From the NCBI GenBank assembly GCA_040360365.1, contig CP136412.1: a stretch of DNA of 64,000 nucleotides. The stretch is one strand, 5' to 3'. This DNA comes from Arcanobacterium_A hippocoleae_A. GTDB lineage: Bacteria; Actinomycetota; Actinomycetes; Actinomycetales; Actinomycetaceae. A program made the translations under genes and the position numbers. Every line of letters begins with the position of its first letter. Position 1 is the stretch's first letter. The notes beneath the pieces were generated by a model. That model ran no database searches, was not told where the DNA came from, and worked only from the letters and a program-made list of their open reading frames with translations. Positions 10,901 through 19,531 of the stretch are shown here, piece by piece.

Positions 10901-11352
10901 TCTCTGCTGGTGTAGTACCCGGATTTATTTGCCGAATCCAAGTGCGTAAACGGGTAATTGGTATCGAATGTACTAGCACCAATTCGAAATACAACTTTGT
11001 TCGGATCATAGTATTTAGGCCGAAAAGTACCGTTTGCAACTTGTACTACAGGCGTGCCGGTATCTGTAGTGATATAAAACGCGTCTGTATGATCTTGTTC
11101 AATTACGATTTGATCGCTCGCATTCGCTGTCAGCGGCATAAATACCACAGCGACGGCAGCAATCATGGAAATTAGAATTTTCCAGATAGCCGATTCGGAT
11201 TTTTCTCCCAAGAGCGCGTTGTATGCGCTTTGCAGATATTCATTTACAATAACTCTTCCTAGTTGCAGTGCGAACAATATATAAAGCGTTACTTCCAATT
11301 TAAATTTAACGGGAATTATTCTCAATAGGGAAGAGTGTGGGATGTCTTTCAC
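7930..11352 (-). CDS. Choice-of-anchor M (actinobacterial surface-anchored repeat) protein
   Basis: Large secreted protein with four copies of the actinobacterial surface-anchored domain (TIGR03769-like), at roughly 87-270, 355-540, 590-765 and 835-1000 of the longest frame. Each copy begins with H-x-DAFY, HIDLL or VDAIY and ends with an HxHxxW-type signature (HQHAHW, HTHGHW, HVHANW, HAHPNW). Acidic Glu/Pro repeats link copies 1 and 2. The C-terminus is one membrane helix and a basic tail (RVLQARKAAA) without LPXTG. A signal peptide ends near LTANASDQ, so the true start is probably near 11160-11210, not 11352; no good ATG or RBS is visible there and a base may be missing. Family members sit with anchored-repeat ABC transporters; ligand unknown. 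The frame is intact. Confidence 0.8.
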   Translation of the reverse strand: MKDIPHSSLLRIIPVKFKLEVTLYILFALQLGRVIVNEYLQSAYNALLGEKSESAIWKILISMIAAVAVVFMPLTANASDQIVIEQDHTDAFYITTDTGTPVVQVANGTFRPKYYDPNKVVFRIGASTFDTNYPFTHLDSANKSGYYTSRDDAEVWFEPGWNAPKFRDNGFKSLTINFTKVTGPGKVSLFSLGDLGEADPIPFLNDNKLFVTAGTSLPITGHQHAHWFFDRSGTYRLTGEVVGVKDSGESVKSQPFTSTFEVEKNPAETAAAAAESEADPSLEPEPEAEADPSLEPEPEAEADPEDNLEDDPETDLESEQDLPESPESEDELPESSVQPGEPQDEVVNTPAEFRSKGHLDAFYLTAAQNKLQLLMREDITGRGVIRTPESALLVLEARTYQKDIGFELPEKITSGYTTYYTSFSPGWSSQDYESFGIKSVELEFVEVNAPGKVVLFYPPNLKGEISQVLKDGYLVKTGSKLALESASHTHGHWLFTKPGDYTFKVQAVGKLANGETIRSDVAAYRWKVEKNAAEENQPETENPESDQPAGSEDTDTPWIYDPNKQNTSPDASEITPTGDIAVPVELDHGHIDLLNVVVRNGKLILNTKDDTAGREILRDPNSVTLRVKDTALTNIPENMRDKFGPSGYLLGKNGLRQHEIPFPGWDTSFVPKSFGPVEYDFLEVKGPGKMFLFDTGRLGGTAPALDSGSYILAAGEKIIQKEPGHVHANWLFEKPGKYTMKVRARVAGQTSNTAVFTWLVGTNTMDEKQNSQPSVPPVNNPQADNPSASGGSNTDLPGSPSAPSAPSAPPSAANGNSGNGTAGGYTGGSISPAPAVNKQKYVDAIYPRIKDDRTQPAKWVDPSTLVFAIGSAGKATTAESVGRIPAGSPVWMISSSQVSGVPWLGVNSQHPTIREKTTGYLKLALTSFSGPGAMEVFYSNNFGGAGQRIFSGVNGHPAGAIVLNPNVHAHPNWIFSQPGTYKVGITTTVTLKNGRNVSNSTVLTFNVGSGSGITNGHFDLGAEIGKALAGSRGTTNASGGVGAALGSRGQNVAAGSADSLNAGEEALDANGNPLDDENGAKKLSGSSAKNTSASSNSGLDADGNGSWWNSGILLGIVIALLLVNAALMTVRVLQARKAAA
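10442..10525. repeat. 36-bp tandem repeat inside the surface protein gene
   Basis: Two full copies and a partial third of a 36-bp unit encoding an acidic ADPSLEPEPEAE segment, differing by one base. It forms the linker between surface domains 1 and 2 and is a likely site of length variation. Confidence 0.75.
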
Positions 11353-11542
11353 TTTTGATAACTATTCTCACTTAAGAGCGCTTCACCGCACTGACCGTCG
11401 AACCGCTCCAAAATACAGCAACTAATCACCGCAATAAATCCATTCGTCCTTTAACTCATCGGTTTAATCACGGTAGAATGAATGCAAGTGCGCCGAAAAC
11501 GCGGCGCATTCCCCGAAACCACACGAATCAAGGGAAGTGAAT

Positions 11543-12280
11543 ATGACGTATAAACTCGTGCTTCTTCGCCACGGACAAAGCGAATGGAATGCAAAGAATC
11601 TTTTCACCGGCTGGGTGGATGTGCCGCTTTCAGAAACTGGGCGCGCCGAAGCCGCACACGGCGGCGAGTTAATGAAGGAAGCTGGCGTATTCCCAGATCT
11701 GCTTTTCACCTCAATGCTGCGCCGCGCAATCATGACCGCAAATCTCGCACTTGACGCAGCCGACCGGCATTGGATCCCCGTCGAGCGCGATTGGCGTTTA
11801 AACGAACGTCACTACGGCGCCCTTCAGGGGAAGAACAAGAAAGAAATTCGCGACGAATACGGTGAAGATCAGTTCATGCAGTGGCGTCGTTCCTACGATG
11901 TTCCACCGCCAGCAATCGAAGCTGGCAGCGAATTCTCGCAAGATTCCGATCCACGCTATGCAGGCGAACCAATCCCAGCTACCGAATGCTTGAAAGACGT
12001 ACTGGAGCGCCTCCTCCCTTACTGGGAAGAAACCATCGTACCGGCAATTAAGACCGGCAAGACGGTAATGATTGCTGCTCATGGTAATTCACTGCGCGCA
12101 ATTGTCAAGCACCTCGACGAGATTTCCGACGACGATATCGCTGGCGTAAACATCCCAACCGGCGTACCGCTCGTATATGAACTAGATGAAGAAACCCTCA
12201 AGCCAGTCAAAAAGGGCGGCACCTATCTCGATCCGGAAGCTGAAGCAAAGATTGCTGCAGTTGCCAATCAAGGTAAGTAA
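11543..12280 (+). CDS. gpmA: 2,3-bisphosphoglycerate-dependent phosphoglycerate mutase
   Basis: Interconverts 3- and 2-phosphoglycerate in cytosolic glycolysis through a phosphohistidine. The N-terminal RHGQSEWN motif holds the catalytic His. FTGWVD, NERHYGALQG (with the partner Glu) and AHGNSLRAI (second catalytic His) are all present. About 245 residues is normal for dPGM. I choose ATG 11543, with AAGGGAAG about 6 nt upstream, over the in-frame GTG two codons earlier. It is monocistronic and followed by a strong terminator. Intact. Confidence 0.95.
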   Translation: MTYKLVLLRHGQSEWNAKNLFTGWVDVPLSETGRAEAAHGGELMKEAGVFPDLLFTSMLRRAIMTANLALDAADRHWIPVERDWRLNERHYGALQGKNKKEIRDEYGEDQFMQWRRSYDVPPPAIEAGSEFSQDSDPRYAGEPIPATECLKDVLERLLPYWEETIVPAIKTGKTVMIAAHGNSLRAIVKHLDEISDDDIAGVNIPTGVPLVYELDEETLKPVKKGGTYLDPEAEAKIAAVANQGK

Positions 12281-12316
12281 ATTAAATAAGTCACGATGAG
12301 TAATCATCGCAATATC

Positions 12317-12361
12317 CAGAGTGCTGCTGATAGCTAAAACTATCGGCAGCACTCTGTTTTA
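12317..12361 (+). terminator. Intrinsic terminator of gpmA
   Basis: 17-bp stem (12317-12333 with 12340-12356, one G-T wobble), loop CTAAAA, then TTTTA, 37 bp after the gpmA stop. Confidence 0.9.
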
Positions 12362-12487
12362 TCGGCTCTTCGTATTACATATACCCGCAGCTCGAACAAA
12401 ATGTGCGGAACCTTTTAGTTGGCTCCGGTTTAGCCGGGTCCAATTTAGTTAGAGTCCAATTTAGTTGGGTCGATTTTGGCCGGTTCC

Positions 12488-12539
12488 AAGCGGTGTTTTT
12501 GCACAGCGGTCAAGCTTGATCTATGCAAAAACACCGCTT
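12488..12539. terminator. Long bidirectional hairpin between convergent genes
   Basis: Perfect 16-bp inverted repeat: AAGCGGTGTTTTTGCA (12488-12503) and its complement (12524-12539), 20-nt loop, lying between convergent gpmA and the response regulator. Probably terminates the leftward two-component operon; there is no T-run outside the stem. Confidence 0.6.
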
Positions 12540-12610
12540 TCCACCGAACAATCACCGGTTTCATTACACAAAAATAAGAAAAATGCGCAGCGTCATTTTA
12601 TCCAGGCACC

Positions 12611-12650
12611 ACACACTACCCAGTTCACACACACTACCCAGTTCACACAC
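12611..12650. repeat. 18-bp tandem repeat
   Basis: Two exact copies of ACACACTACCCAGTTCAC (12611-12628, 12629-12646) plus the first 4 bases of a third, just beyond the response-regulator stop. Confidence 0.85.
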
Positions 12651-12666
12651 GCTGCAGCTGCACAGA

Positions 12667-13397
12667 TTAGACCACGCCGCTCGCTGTAAGATATGCAAGC
12701 ACAGCGCGCACCCGCCGATTTTCTTCTCCCGGAGCAAGTCCCAACTTGAGGAATACGTTCGCCACATGTTTTGAAACAGCAGCTCCGGAAAGATAAAGCT
12801 GCTCAGCAATATCAGTATTGGAAAGCCCCTGCGCCATCAACTCCAACACCTCACGTTCACGCGGAGAAAGCTTTCCCAAAACACCGCTTTTCCCCTGCAC
12901 CAATCCTGCAGCAATTTCCGGATCAACAACCACCCCGCCAGCAGCCACAATCCCCAGAGATCTGATAAAGTCTCCGACGCGCGCCACGCGGTCTTTCAGC
13001 AAATATCCCAGTCCGCCTTGCGCACCATACGGAAAAGATCCAGGAAAACGCGAAAACTGCTGCTTCCCCTGCTCCCCTGCCGAACTTATTCCGTCATGAA
13101 AAAGCACACTCGCATATGCCGGAGCAACATATTGTGAAAGAACCATCACTCCCAACTGCGGAAAATCACGACGGATATCCGCTGCAGCCCGCAGTCCGTC
13201 ATCCCGCATTTCCGGCGGCATCCGCACATCGGTAACCAACACATCAATCTCTTCACCAGCGTTCAGCAGTGCGCCAATCCGCGAGCGCAGCTGCACCGCA
13301 TCTTGCGCATGTCCAACAACCTCATGTCCCGTCCGCTCAAGAATTCCGCTCAAACCCTCACGAATCAGAGCCGCATCATCTGCAATAAAAGCTTCAC
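12667..13397 (-). CDS. LuxR/NarL-type response regulator, frameshifted at its start
   Basis: Receiver domain plus C-terminal LuxR helix-turn-helix. The acidic pair of FIADDAALIREG, the phospho-acceptor Asp in DVLVTDVRMPPE, the Lys in YLLKD and the HTH LSPREREVLELMAQGLSNTDI are visible. The start is GTG 13397, overlapping the kinase stop (GTGA); adding one T in GCTTTTATT gives MKLFIADDAALIREG, so a one-base loss is suspected near 13388. Between the conserved LSQY strand and YLLKD lies an extra Gly/Ser/Phe-rich insertion of about 20-25 residues, unusual for a receiver domain. It is the output partner of the kinase and probably controls the divergent ABC exporter. Confidence 0.85.
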
Positions 13398-14173
13398 CGT
13401 ACAATCCCGCTTTCTCCCGGTTCAAGTAATAGCGGAATTGATGCCGCCACTGTGGTCGGTCCGCCCTGCGGGGAATCACAGCGTAAATCTCCGCCGAAAG
13501 CAGCTAAACGCTCACGCAAACCAGCAAGACCATGCCCCGGCGAGATTTTCGCTCCGCCCGGTCCGTCATCAACCACGGAAACATGCAAAGTTTTATCTGC
13601 AGCAAGCAGAATCGTTGCGCGGGCCGAAGGAGCATATTTCGCAACATTAGTAAGAGCTTCACAAACAAAGAAATAAGCAGCCGCAGCTACCCCGTCGGGC
13701 ATTAACGGCAGCGGATGCGGTGCAACCACCTGCGCCGCCGCCGGACTCGATTCTGCTGCCGCACGTACCGCCGCTTCAAGCCCAACATTCGATAACACAT
13801 GCGGATGAATATTGTTCACAGCAGCCCGCAGGCTCCGCAAACCTTCTTCGCCAGCATCCTGCGCCCGGAACAAAATACGTGAAAGCTCATGCAATTGCGC
13901 ATTAACCGCATCAACCGCATTAACCGAATCACCAGAAGAATCTGGAACAGTACCGGAATCAGCCAGCACTTTCTCCGTCTTTTCCAGACACATTTGCAAG
14001 ATTAGCTGCGCCTCCCCCAATGCCATATTCGCCGCTACAATGTACTGCTGTGCTCCGTCGTGCAAATCACGTTCGATACGGCGGCGTTCAATCTCAAAAG
14101 CACGCACTATTTCCCTCCGTGAAGCACGAAGTTCACTAATCTGCTCTGCTGTTGTTTTCCGTTGAAAAAGCAT
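13394..14173 (-). CDS. Two-component sensor histidine kinase (HisKA_3 type)
   Basis: Cytosolic part of a NarL-type sensor kinase. ERRRIERDLHDGAQQ holds the phosphorylated His, followed by a helical dimer region with a non-conserved Ser/Asp insertion, then an HATPase domain with CEALTNVAKYA (N box), VDDGPGG (G1) and GHGLAGLRERLAAFGG (G2). I place the start at ATG 14173; the longer in-frame extension to 14293 is encoded by degenerate TAGATG-type repeats. No membrane segment is visible, so it either senses inside the cell, works with the neighbouring ABC transporter, or has lost an N-terminal part to a frameshift. Stop and regulator start overlap. Confidence 0.8.
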   Translation of the reverse strand: MLFQRKTTAEQISELRASRREIVRAFEIERRRIERDLHDGAQQYIVAANMALGEAQLILQMCLEKTEKVLADSGTVPDSSGDSVNAVDAVNAQLHELSRILFRAQDAGEEGLRSLRAAVNNIHPHVLSNVGLEAAVRAAAESSPAAAQVVAPHPLPLMPDGVAAAAYFFVCEALTNVAKYAPSARATILLAADKTLHVSVVDDGPGGAKISPGHGLAGLRERLAAFGGDLRCDSPQGGPTTVAASIPLLLEPGESGIVR

Positions 14174-14443
14174 ATCGCACTCTGTATCTACTACATCTAA
14201 TATATTTACTGCATCTAACACATCTGCTGCATTGAAACGCGAGGAGAAACGCGAGGAGATCGGCCCCTTTGTCTGCAAGTACTTTATCCGCAAGCACCCG
14301 CGGCTGCCAATCCAAGTTTATCCGCATCCGTATCTCTTCGGCACTGCAATAAACAGTGCGGATACAAAAGGTAGACCCAGCTCTACCCAAATTCGGGAGA
14401 CAGCACCAGCATTATCACCAAATCAACACGGTTAAATAGAAGT

Positions 14444-15219
14444 ATGAACGATTCAATACAGGTAAACAGTATTCATAATTCAGATGCAAACTCTGCTGCA
14501 GAAAATTCTGCCGTCGGCAATCATGAAACATCTTCCGTGCTCCTGCAAGCTGTTGGTGTGACAAAAAATTTCGGTATGGTGCACGCACTTGCCGGGATTG
14601 ACTTATCGATTCGCAAAGGGGAACAAGTGGCGATTATGGGGCCGTCCGGCTCTGGAAAATCTACACTTCTCCACACTCTTTCCGGAATTTTAACTCCCAG
14701 TTCCGGAAGAGTTTCTTTAACGGAACCGCCATCAGTTCCCTCCGCGATAGCGCCCGTTCCCGAATCCGGATGCAGCATTTCGGTTTCGTTTTCCAAGACG
14801 GACAGCTTGTACCAGAGCTGACAGCGCGCGAAAATGCCGCACTTCCGCTGCTGTTAAACGGCGCAAACAGAAATTCCGCAAACAAAACGGCTGCCGATTG
14901 GTTAAACCGCCTCGGAGTGGGCGAGCAAAGCAGAAAACGCCCTGGTGAAATGAGCGGCGGGCAAGCGCAGCGTGTGGCTATTGCCCGCGCTTTAGCATGT
15001 TCTCCAGCCGTAGTTTTCGCCGATGAACCGACGGGCGCCCTCGATCAGGCTACCGGGCATGAAGTAATGCAGATTCTCACCACCGCTGCCAAAATGAGCG
15101 GCGCCACTCTGATCGTTATTACACACGATATTAAAGTGGCCGCATGGTGCCAGCGCCTAGTGGAGATTCGTGATGGTTTAGTACACACCGACCGCCCAAT
15201 GAATGAGGTGACGGCTTAA
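14444..15219 (+). CDS. ABC exporter ATP-binding protein (MacB/LolD type), frameshifted
   Basis: Walker A GPSGSGKST, Q-loop FVFQDGQLVPELT, signature MSGGQAQR, Walker B VVFADEPTGALD and the H-loop THD are all present, typical of ATPases paired with FtsX-like permeases. One T is missing near 14716; restoring it (GRVSFNGTAISSLRD) joins the halves into a ~258-residue protein. The first ~30 residues are a non-conserved Asn/Ser-rich extension; a start closer to the SSVLLQAVGVTKNFG segment is possible. It overlaps the permease start by one base and is divergent from the two-component system, an arrangement often used for peptide-antibiotic sensing and export. Confidence 0.88.
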
Positions 15220-16637
15220 TGAAGACGATTGGTTTTGCTGCTCAGCTCACCGCAGCTCGGCTGCGGATGCACCAAGGCGCCGCCCTGCTTGATTCCTTTG
15301 CAGTAATCGCTTTTGCCGCGGCAAGCTTGCTCACACTGACTACTTTTGGCGGCATGTGGATGTTTTGGCAGCGGATGCCGTCTGCCAATCACAGTATCGC
15401 CCAGGCACTAGACATCCCGAACAGCACAATAAGCGGTATCGGGGAAACATATGTACTTTTGTCCTGTATTGCCTTTGGGCTGTTAGTCGTACCGCTTCTT
15501 TCACTCGGCATGGATGCAGCCCGCCTTGGCGCACAAGGCCGCGTAAAACGTTTAGCATCATTGCGCCTGATTGGAATGTCGGCATGGCGAATCCAGAAAC
15601 TCTCACTCATTGAGACGATGGTGCAATACTTAATCGGTTTCACGATTGGCTTCGCAATATATTTAGCTACACTGCCGGCATGGCATTTAATTTCTTTCCA
15701 AGGTAAACATATTGGCACATTTGAGATGCTGCTTCCCTGGTGGGGAATCTTTGCCACTTTATTTTTCTTAGCACTTCTTGCGGCTCTTTCCACCTTTCTT
15801 GGTTTAGTGCGCGTATCCATTTCTCCGCTCGGTGTGGCCCGCCGTTTTTCTCCCCGCAGTTTGCGCTGGTGGCGGTTCGGGGTACTGGCTGCCGCATTAG
15901 CTTTTGCAATTACTGTGTTTATGAGCATAAACACCAGATATTTGGCCAATACCAGAGACATTATTCTCGCCATCGCTGCCGCAATGGTTTTGATAATCGT
16001 CGGCGTGAGCGTGGCTGGGCCGCTTTTCATTCAGCTCACGGCACGTTTCGGTCTGCTCACAAAACGGGCAGCGAAACTCCTTGCTGCCCGTCGGATAATT
16101 GATGACCCGCGTGCCGCATGGCGCAATGTGAGCGCCGTATCGCTAATTGGATTAGTGACTGCACTCGTAGTATCCGGAGGTTTTATTTCACTGGAAGCTT
16201 CGAACATCACAGACAACACGATGAAAACAATGGCAGCATTGGCGAAACATGATATAACTATCGGAATTTTAATCGTCTTTGTTTTCACTCTCCTGCTGGG
16301 AGCGGTAAGCACATTGATTCAGCAAGCTTCCGATGTATTTGACCGCGCCCCGGAACAGCGGGCACTGATAAATACCGGCGTACCGTTTGGGGTTTTTGCA
16401 GCAGCCCGTCTCCGTCAAGTTATCTGGCCGTACACAGTTACTACACTGCTCGGAGTTGCGGTTGGAATCTTGCCGGGTTTCAGTTATCGGCTCATGAATA
16501 ACCAGCAAATCGGCAGCGATATGATTATCCTGCTTGTGATGGTCGGGCTGGGCACTGCAATTACCTTTGCCGCCGCCGCACTAACCATCCCAATTGAACG
16601 GCAGGTACTCACAGCGCAAAGCCGACGCAACGATTAA
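15219..16637 (+). CDS. FtsX-like permease of an ABC exporter
   Basis: 472-residue membrane protein translated from ATG 15219, which overlaps the TAA of the ATPase gene. It begins with a helix near residue 25-50, has clusters of hydrophobic segments in the first and last thirds (LLVVPLLSLGM, FALLGAVSTLI-type) and RxxRLxSLRLIGMS, the cytoplasmic coupling motif of FtsX/MacB permeases (Gly-Met-Ser after Arg-Leu). I infer an exporter or resistance pump for peptides or lipids under control of the adjacent two-component system; substrate unknown. Intact. Confidence 0.85.
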   Translation: MKTIGFAAQLTAARLRMHQGAALLDSFAVIAFAAASLLTLTTFGGMWMFWQRMPSANHSIAQALDIPNSTISGIGETYVLLSCIAFGLLVVPLLSLGMDAARLGAQGRVKRLASLRLIGMSAWRIQKLSLIETMVQYLIGFTIGFAIYLATLPAWHLISFQGKHIGTFEMLLPWWGIFATLFFLALLAALSTFLGLVRVSISPLGVARRFSPRSLRWWRFGVLAAALAFAITVFMSINTRYLANTRDIILAIAAAMVLIIVGVSVAGPLFIQLTARFGLLTKRAAKLLAARRIIDDPRAAWRNVSAVSLIGLVTALVVSGGFISLEASNITDNTMKTMAALAKHDITIGILIVFVFTLLLGAVSTLIQQASDVFDRAPEQRALINTGVPFGVFAAARLRQVIWPYTVTTLLGVAVGILPGFSYRLMNNQQIGSDMIILLVMVGLGTAITFAAAALTIPIERQVLTAQSRRND

Positions 16638-16885
16638 CCACGGCGTTAAACGATTAACCACGGCGCCGACCAGCCGCAACGATACTTATTCCGCGGTAAA
16701 ACCAAACAATCCCGGCAGCTGGCAGCGGCATATATTCCATTCCGGTGAAACATGCCGCTGCTTTCGCCGCCAACTGCAGCGAAGCGCTAATTACCGCCGG
16801 ATATCTCCGACTGGTATTGAACCAAATTTCCAACACAGACCAAACTCACACTTCTTCACAGAGCGATTCGTGCAAGAATAGAAGC

Positions 16886-18235
16886 ATGGAAAATCTTGCA
16901 CAAATCACACCCCAAATTGCTCTCGGTCCGCTCGATGGCCGCTATCGGAAAACGACGGAACCTCTCGTGAACTACTTCTCCGAAGCCGCACTCAACCGCG
17001 CCCGAATTAAGGTTGAAGTTGAATGGCTGATTTTCCTCTCCCGCAACCAAATTTTGCCTGGCGCCCCGAAATTAACGGACGCAGAAATTACCTATTTACG
17101 CGCACTGCCGGAAAACTTTAATGCTGCGGATATCGCGGAACTGGCAGAAATCGAAGCTGAAACCCGCCACGATGTGAAAGCCGTGGAATACTATATTAAA
17201 CGCCGGCTCGATAGCGCCGAAGAAAATCTTGGTACACCCACAGAGCTGCCCAAAATGCATGAAATCGTGCACATCTTCTGCACTTCCGAAGATATTAACA
17301 ATCTCGCCTACGGGATCACCGTAAAGGAAGCCGCCGCCGAAGTCTGGCTCCCGCAGGCGCAGGAGTTCTGCACACAGCTGAACGAACTTGCCCATGCTCA
17401 GGCAAAGCAGCCAATGCTTTCCCGCACCCATGGGCAAACCGCCAGCCCAACCACACTCGGGAAAGAAATCGCTGTTTTCGCATGGCGCTTATCCCGCCAA
17501 ATCAAACGAATTGCGCAAACCGAATATCTCGGCAAGTTCAGCGGCGCTACCGGCACTTTCGGCGCACATCTTGCAGCTTTACCCGATGCAGATTGGCCCG
17601 CAATCTCAAAACAGTTCGTAGAGAGTATTGGACTCACATGGAATCCGCTCACGACACAGATCGAATCACACGATTGGGCAGCCGAGCTTTTCAGCGCCGT
17701 CGCCCATTTCAATCGGATTGCACACAATCTCGCCACTGATTTTTGGACTTATATCTCACTAGGCTATTTCAAGCAGAACCTTTCCGCACAAGGATCCACC
17801 GGTTCTTCCACAATGCCGCACAAGGTAAACCCGATTCGTTTCGAGAATGCCGAAGCTAATCTCGAAATTTCCTGCGCCTTGTTTGACACTCTCACCGCTA
17901 CCCTGGTTACGTCCCGCCTGCAGCGCGATCTCACCGATTCAACCACACAACGCAATATCGGCGTAGCTTTCGGGCACTCACTGCTTGCGCTTGATAATCT
18001 CCAACGCGGCGTAGCTGGGCTGGATGCAGACCCGGAACGAATGGCGGAAGATCTTGATAATGCCTGGGAAGTGCTTGGAGAGCCGATTCAGCAGGCAATG
18101 CGCGCAGCTGAAATTGCCGGAGTAAAAGGTATGGAGAATCCGTACGAACGCCTGAAAGCGCTAACTCGCGGTCATCGTGTTAATGCTGCAGCAATGCGAA
18201 ACTTCATTTCTGAGTTAAATCTTCCCCGGAACTAG
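16886..18235 (+). CDS. purB: Adenylosuccinate lyase
   Basis: Splits adenylosuccinate to AMP and fumarate, and SAICAR to AICAR, in purine synthesis. The gene encodes ~449 residues, the fumarase/aspartase fold with LGPLDGRYR near the start, the TSEDINN segment, SRTHGQTASPTT with the catalytic His, and the flexible loop signature GSSTMPHKVNPIRFENAE. It matches the longer E. coli-like PurB subtype. I choose ATG 16886 over the longer in-frame extension because homology starts at MENLAQITP. The ~250 bp upstream show no separate gene. Intact. Confidence 0.95.
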   Translation: MENLAQITPQIALGPLDGRYRKTTEPLVNYFSEAALNRARIKVEVEWLIFLSRNQILPGAPKLTDAEITYLRALPENFNAADIAELAEIEAETRHDVKAVEYYIKRRLDSAEENLGTPTELPKMHEIVHIFCTSEDINNLAYGITVKEAAAEVWLPQAQEFCTQLNELAHAQAKQPMLSRTHGQTASPTTLGKEIAVFAWRLSRQIKRIAQTEYLGKFSGATGTFGAHLAALPDADWPAISKQFVESIGLTWNPLTTQIESHDWAAELFSAVAHFNRIAHNLATDFWTYISLGYFKQNLSAQGSTGSSTMPHKVNPIRFENAEANLEISCALFDTLTATLVTSRLQRDLTDSTTQRNIGVAFGHSLLALDNLQRGVAGLDADPERMAEDLDNAWEVLGEPIQQAMRAAEIAGVKGMENPYERLKALTRGHRVNAAAMRNFISELNLPRN

Positions 18236-18322
18236 AGGCTCGAATGCTTGCTCTTTCGCCAGCAGATTACACCGGACTTGCCAGCAAGCTAATCTCCTAC
18301 CTTCCAAACTAATCTTGATTCC

Positions 18323-19038
18323 ATGAATAAAATTTTCTTCTTCACAACGGTACCTGGATCACTGCTCCAACTCTCTGCTGCGGTAAACAGTGCCGGCAGC
18401 ACGGACAGCGGTTCGGGTATCGTCGGAAGAATCACCGATTTCACAGTTTCCGTGATGGAAGCGGTCGGCGGTTTCGGAATCGCACTCCTGATTGCATTGG
18501 AAAATATTTTTCCGCCGATTCCCTCAGAAGTAATTCTTCCGCTTGCCGGTTTCACTGCAGCAAAGGCGAACGCTTCAACATAATTGAAGCAATCCTGTGG
18601 GCGACGGCCGGATCAGTAATTGGCGCACTCGCGCTGTATAGTATTGCGCGGCTTTTTGGCCGCGAACGCACTCGCTGGTTTCTTGCGAAACTCCCGTTTA
18701 TGGAAACTTCCGATATCGATAAGACTGAAGCTTTCTTTGAAAAACATGAGCGTGCCGCAGTATTTTTCGGCAGATTGCTTCCGATTTTCCGATCCCTGAT
18801 TTCGCTGCCGGCAGGCGTAATCAAAATGAATCTTCCGCTCTTTATCGCCTTCACCGCACTCGGATCAGCAGTTTGGAATACGGCGCTGATTTATGCCGGA
18901 TATATACTTGGCGAAAATTGGGGCGAGGTGGAGGTGTATATCAGCCTGATTTCGAAAATCATAATCGGAGCCGCAGTTCTTGCGGTCCTTGTCTGGGCGG
19001 CGCACAAGTTTTGGCTCCGGAAGAAGTCAAACCCGTAA
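18323..19038 (+). CDS. DedA family membrane protein, frameshifted
   Basis: DedA/SNARE-associated membrane protein, a family implicated in undecaprenyl-phosphate or phospholipid recycling across the membrane. The marker ENIFPPIPSEVILPLAGF lies near residue 60, and FFGRLLPIFRSLISLPAGV is the second conserved G-R-P-x-R segment. A one-A loss near 18568 splits the frame; restoring it gives AAKGERFNIIEAILWATAG. Final size ~239 residues with several hydrophobic helices and a basic tail. It follows purB by 87 bp. Confidence 0.88.
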
Positions 19039-19166
19039 CCCGGAACTAAGATCCAGAACCGCAACCCGGAACTGCAAACCGGAAAGCCTGTCGGCTGCGC
19101 CGCAATCAAATACGAACAAATTTAAAAACAAACACATTAACCAATAAAAACTAGAAAGAATCGATC

Positions 19167-19409
19167 ATGGAAAACAATGCAATTAAACTTAAAATTTCTG
19201 GAATGACCTGCGGGAACTGCGCACACCACGTCACAGAGGAACTGAAAGCCGTCGAGGGTGTAGACCGTGTGAGCGTGATTTTGAAGCCGGAAGATCTTTC
19301 CACCGTCGATATTTTCGTCAGCAAAGAGATTCCCGATGCAGCATTGCGCGAAGCAGTTGACGAAGCCGGAGATTATGAAGTTGCAGAAATCCAGCGGTAC
19401 GGAAACTAG
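19167..19409 (+). CDS. Copper chaperone, heavy-metal-associated domain
   Basis: 80-residue single HMA domain with the metal-binding MTCGNC motif at residues ~14-19. Binds Cu(I) and delivers it to the copper ATPase, whose gene starts 122 bp downstream. AGAAAG precedes the ATG by about 8 nt. Likely CopZ-type; probably co-regulated with the ATPase by a copper-responsive repressor not found in the window. Confidence 0.88.
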   Translation: MENNAIKLKISGMTCGNCAHHVTEELKAVEGVDRVSVILKPEDLSTVDIFVSKEIPDAALREAVDEAGDYEVAEIQRYGN

Positions 19410-19531
19410 GAATTACCAGACTAGATTCCTGGATTTACTGGCTCCTTAGCTCCCTAGCTTCCCGGATTCCTGCCCCTGCCCCTGGCTCCCACTGGATTGC
19501 AAGAAATTTTTTACCGAAGTTTCGCAAATTA

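Larger units (their letters stand above)
12362..12666. other. gpmA to response-regulator intergenic region
   Basis: No gene. It contains a degenerate repeat built on TCCAATTTAGTTGGGTC (about 12420-12480), a long hairpin (12488-12539) and an 18-bp tandem repeat (12611-12650). Both neighbours end here. Confidence 0.6.
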
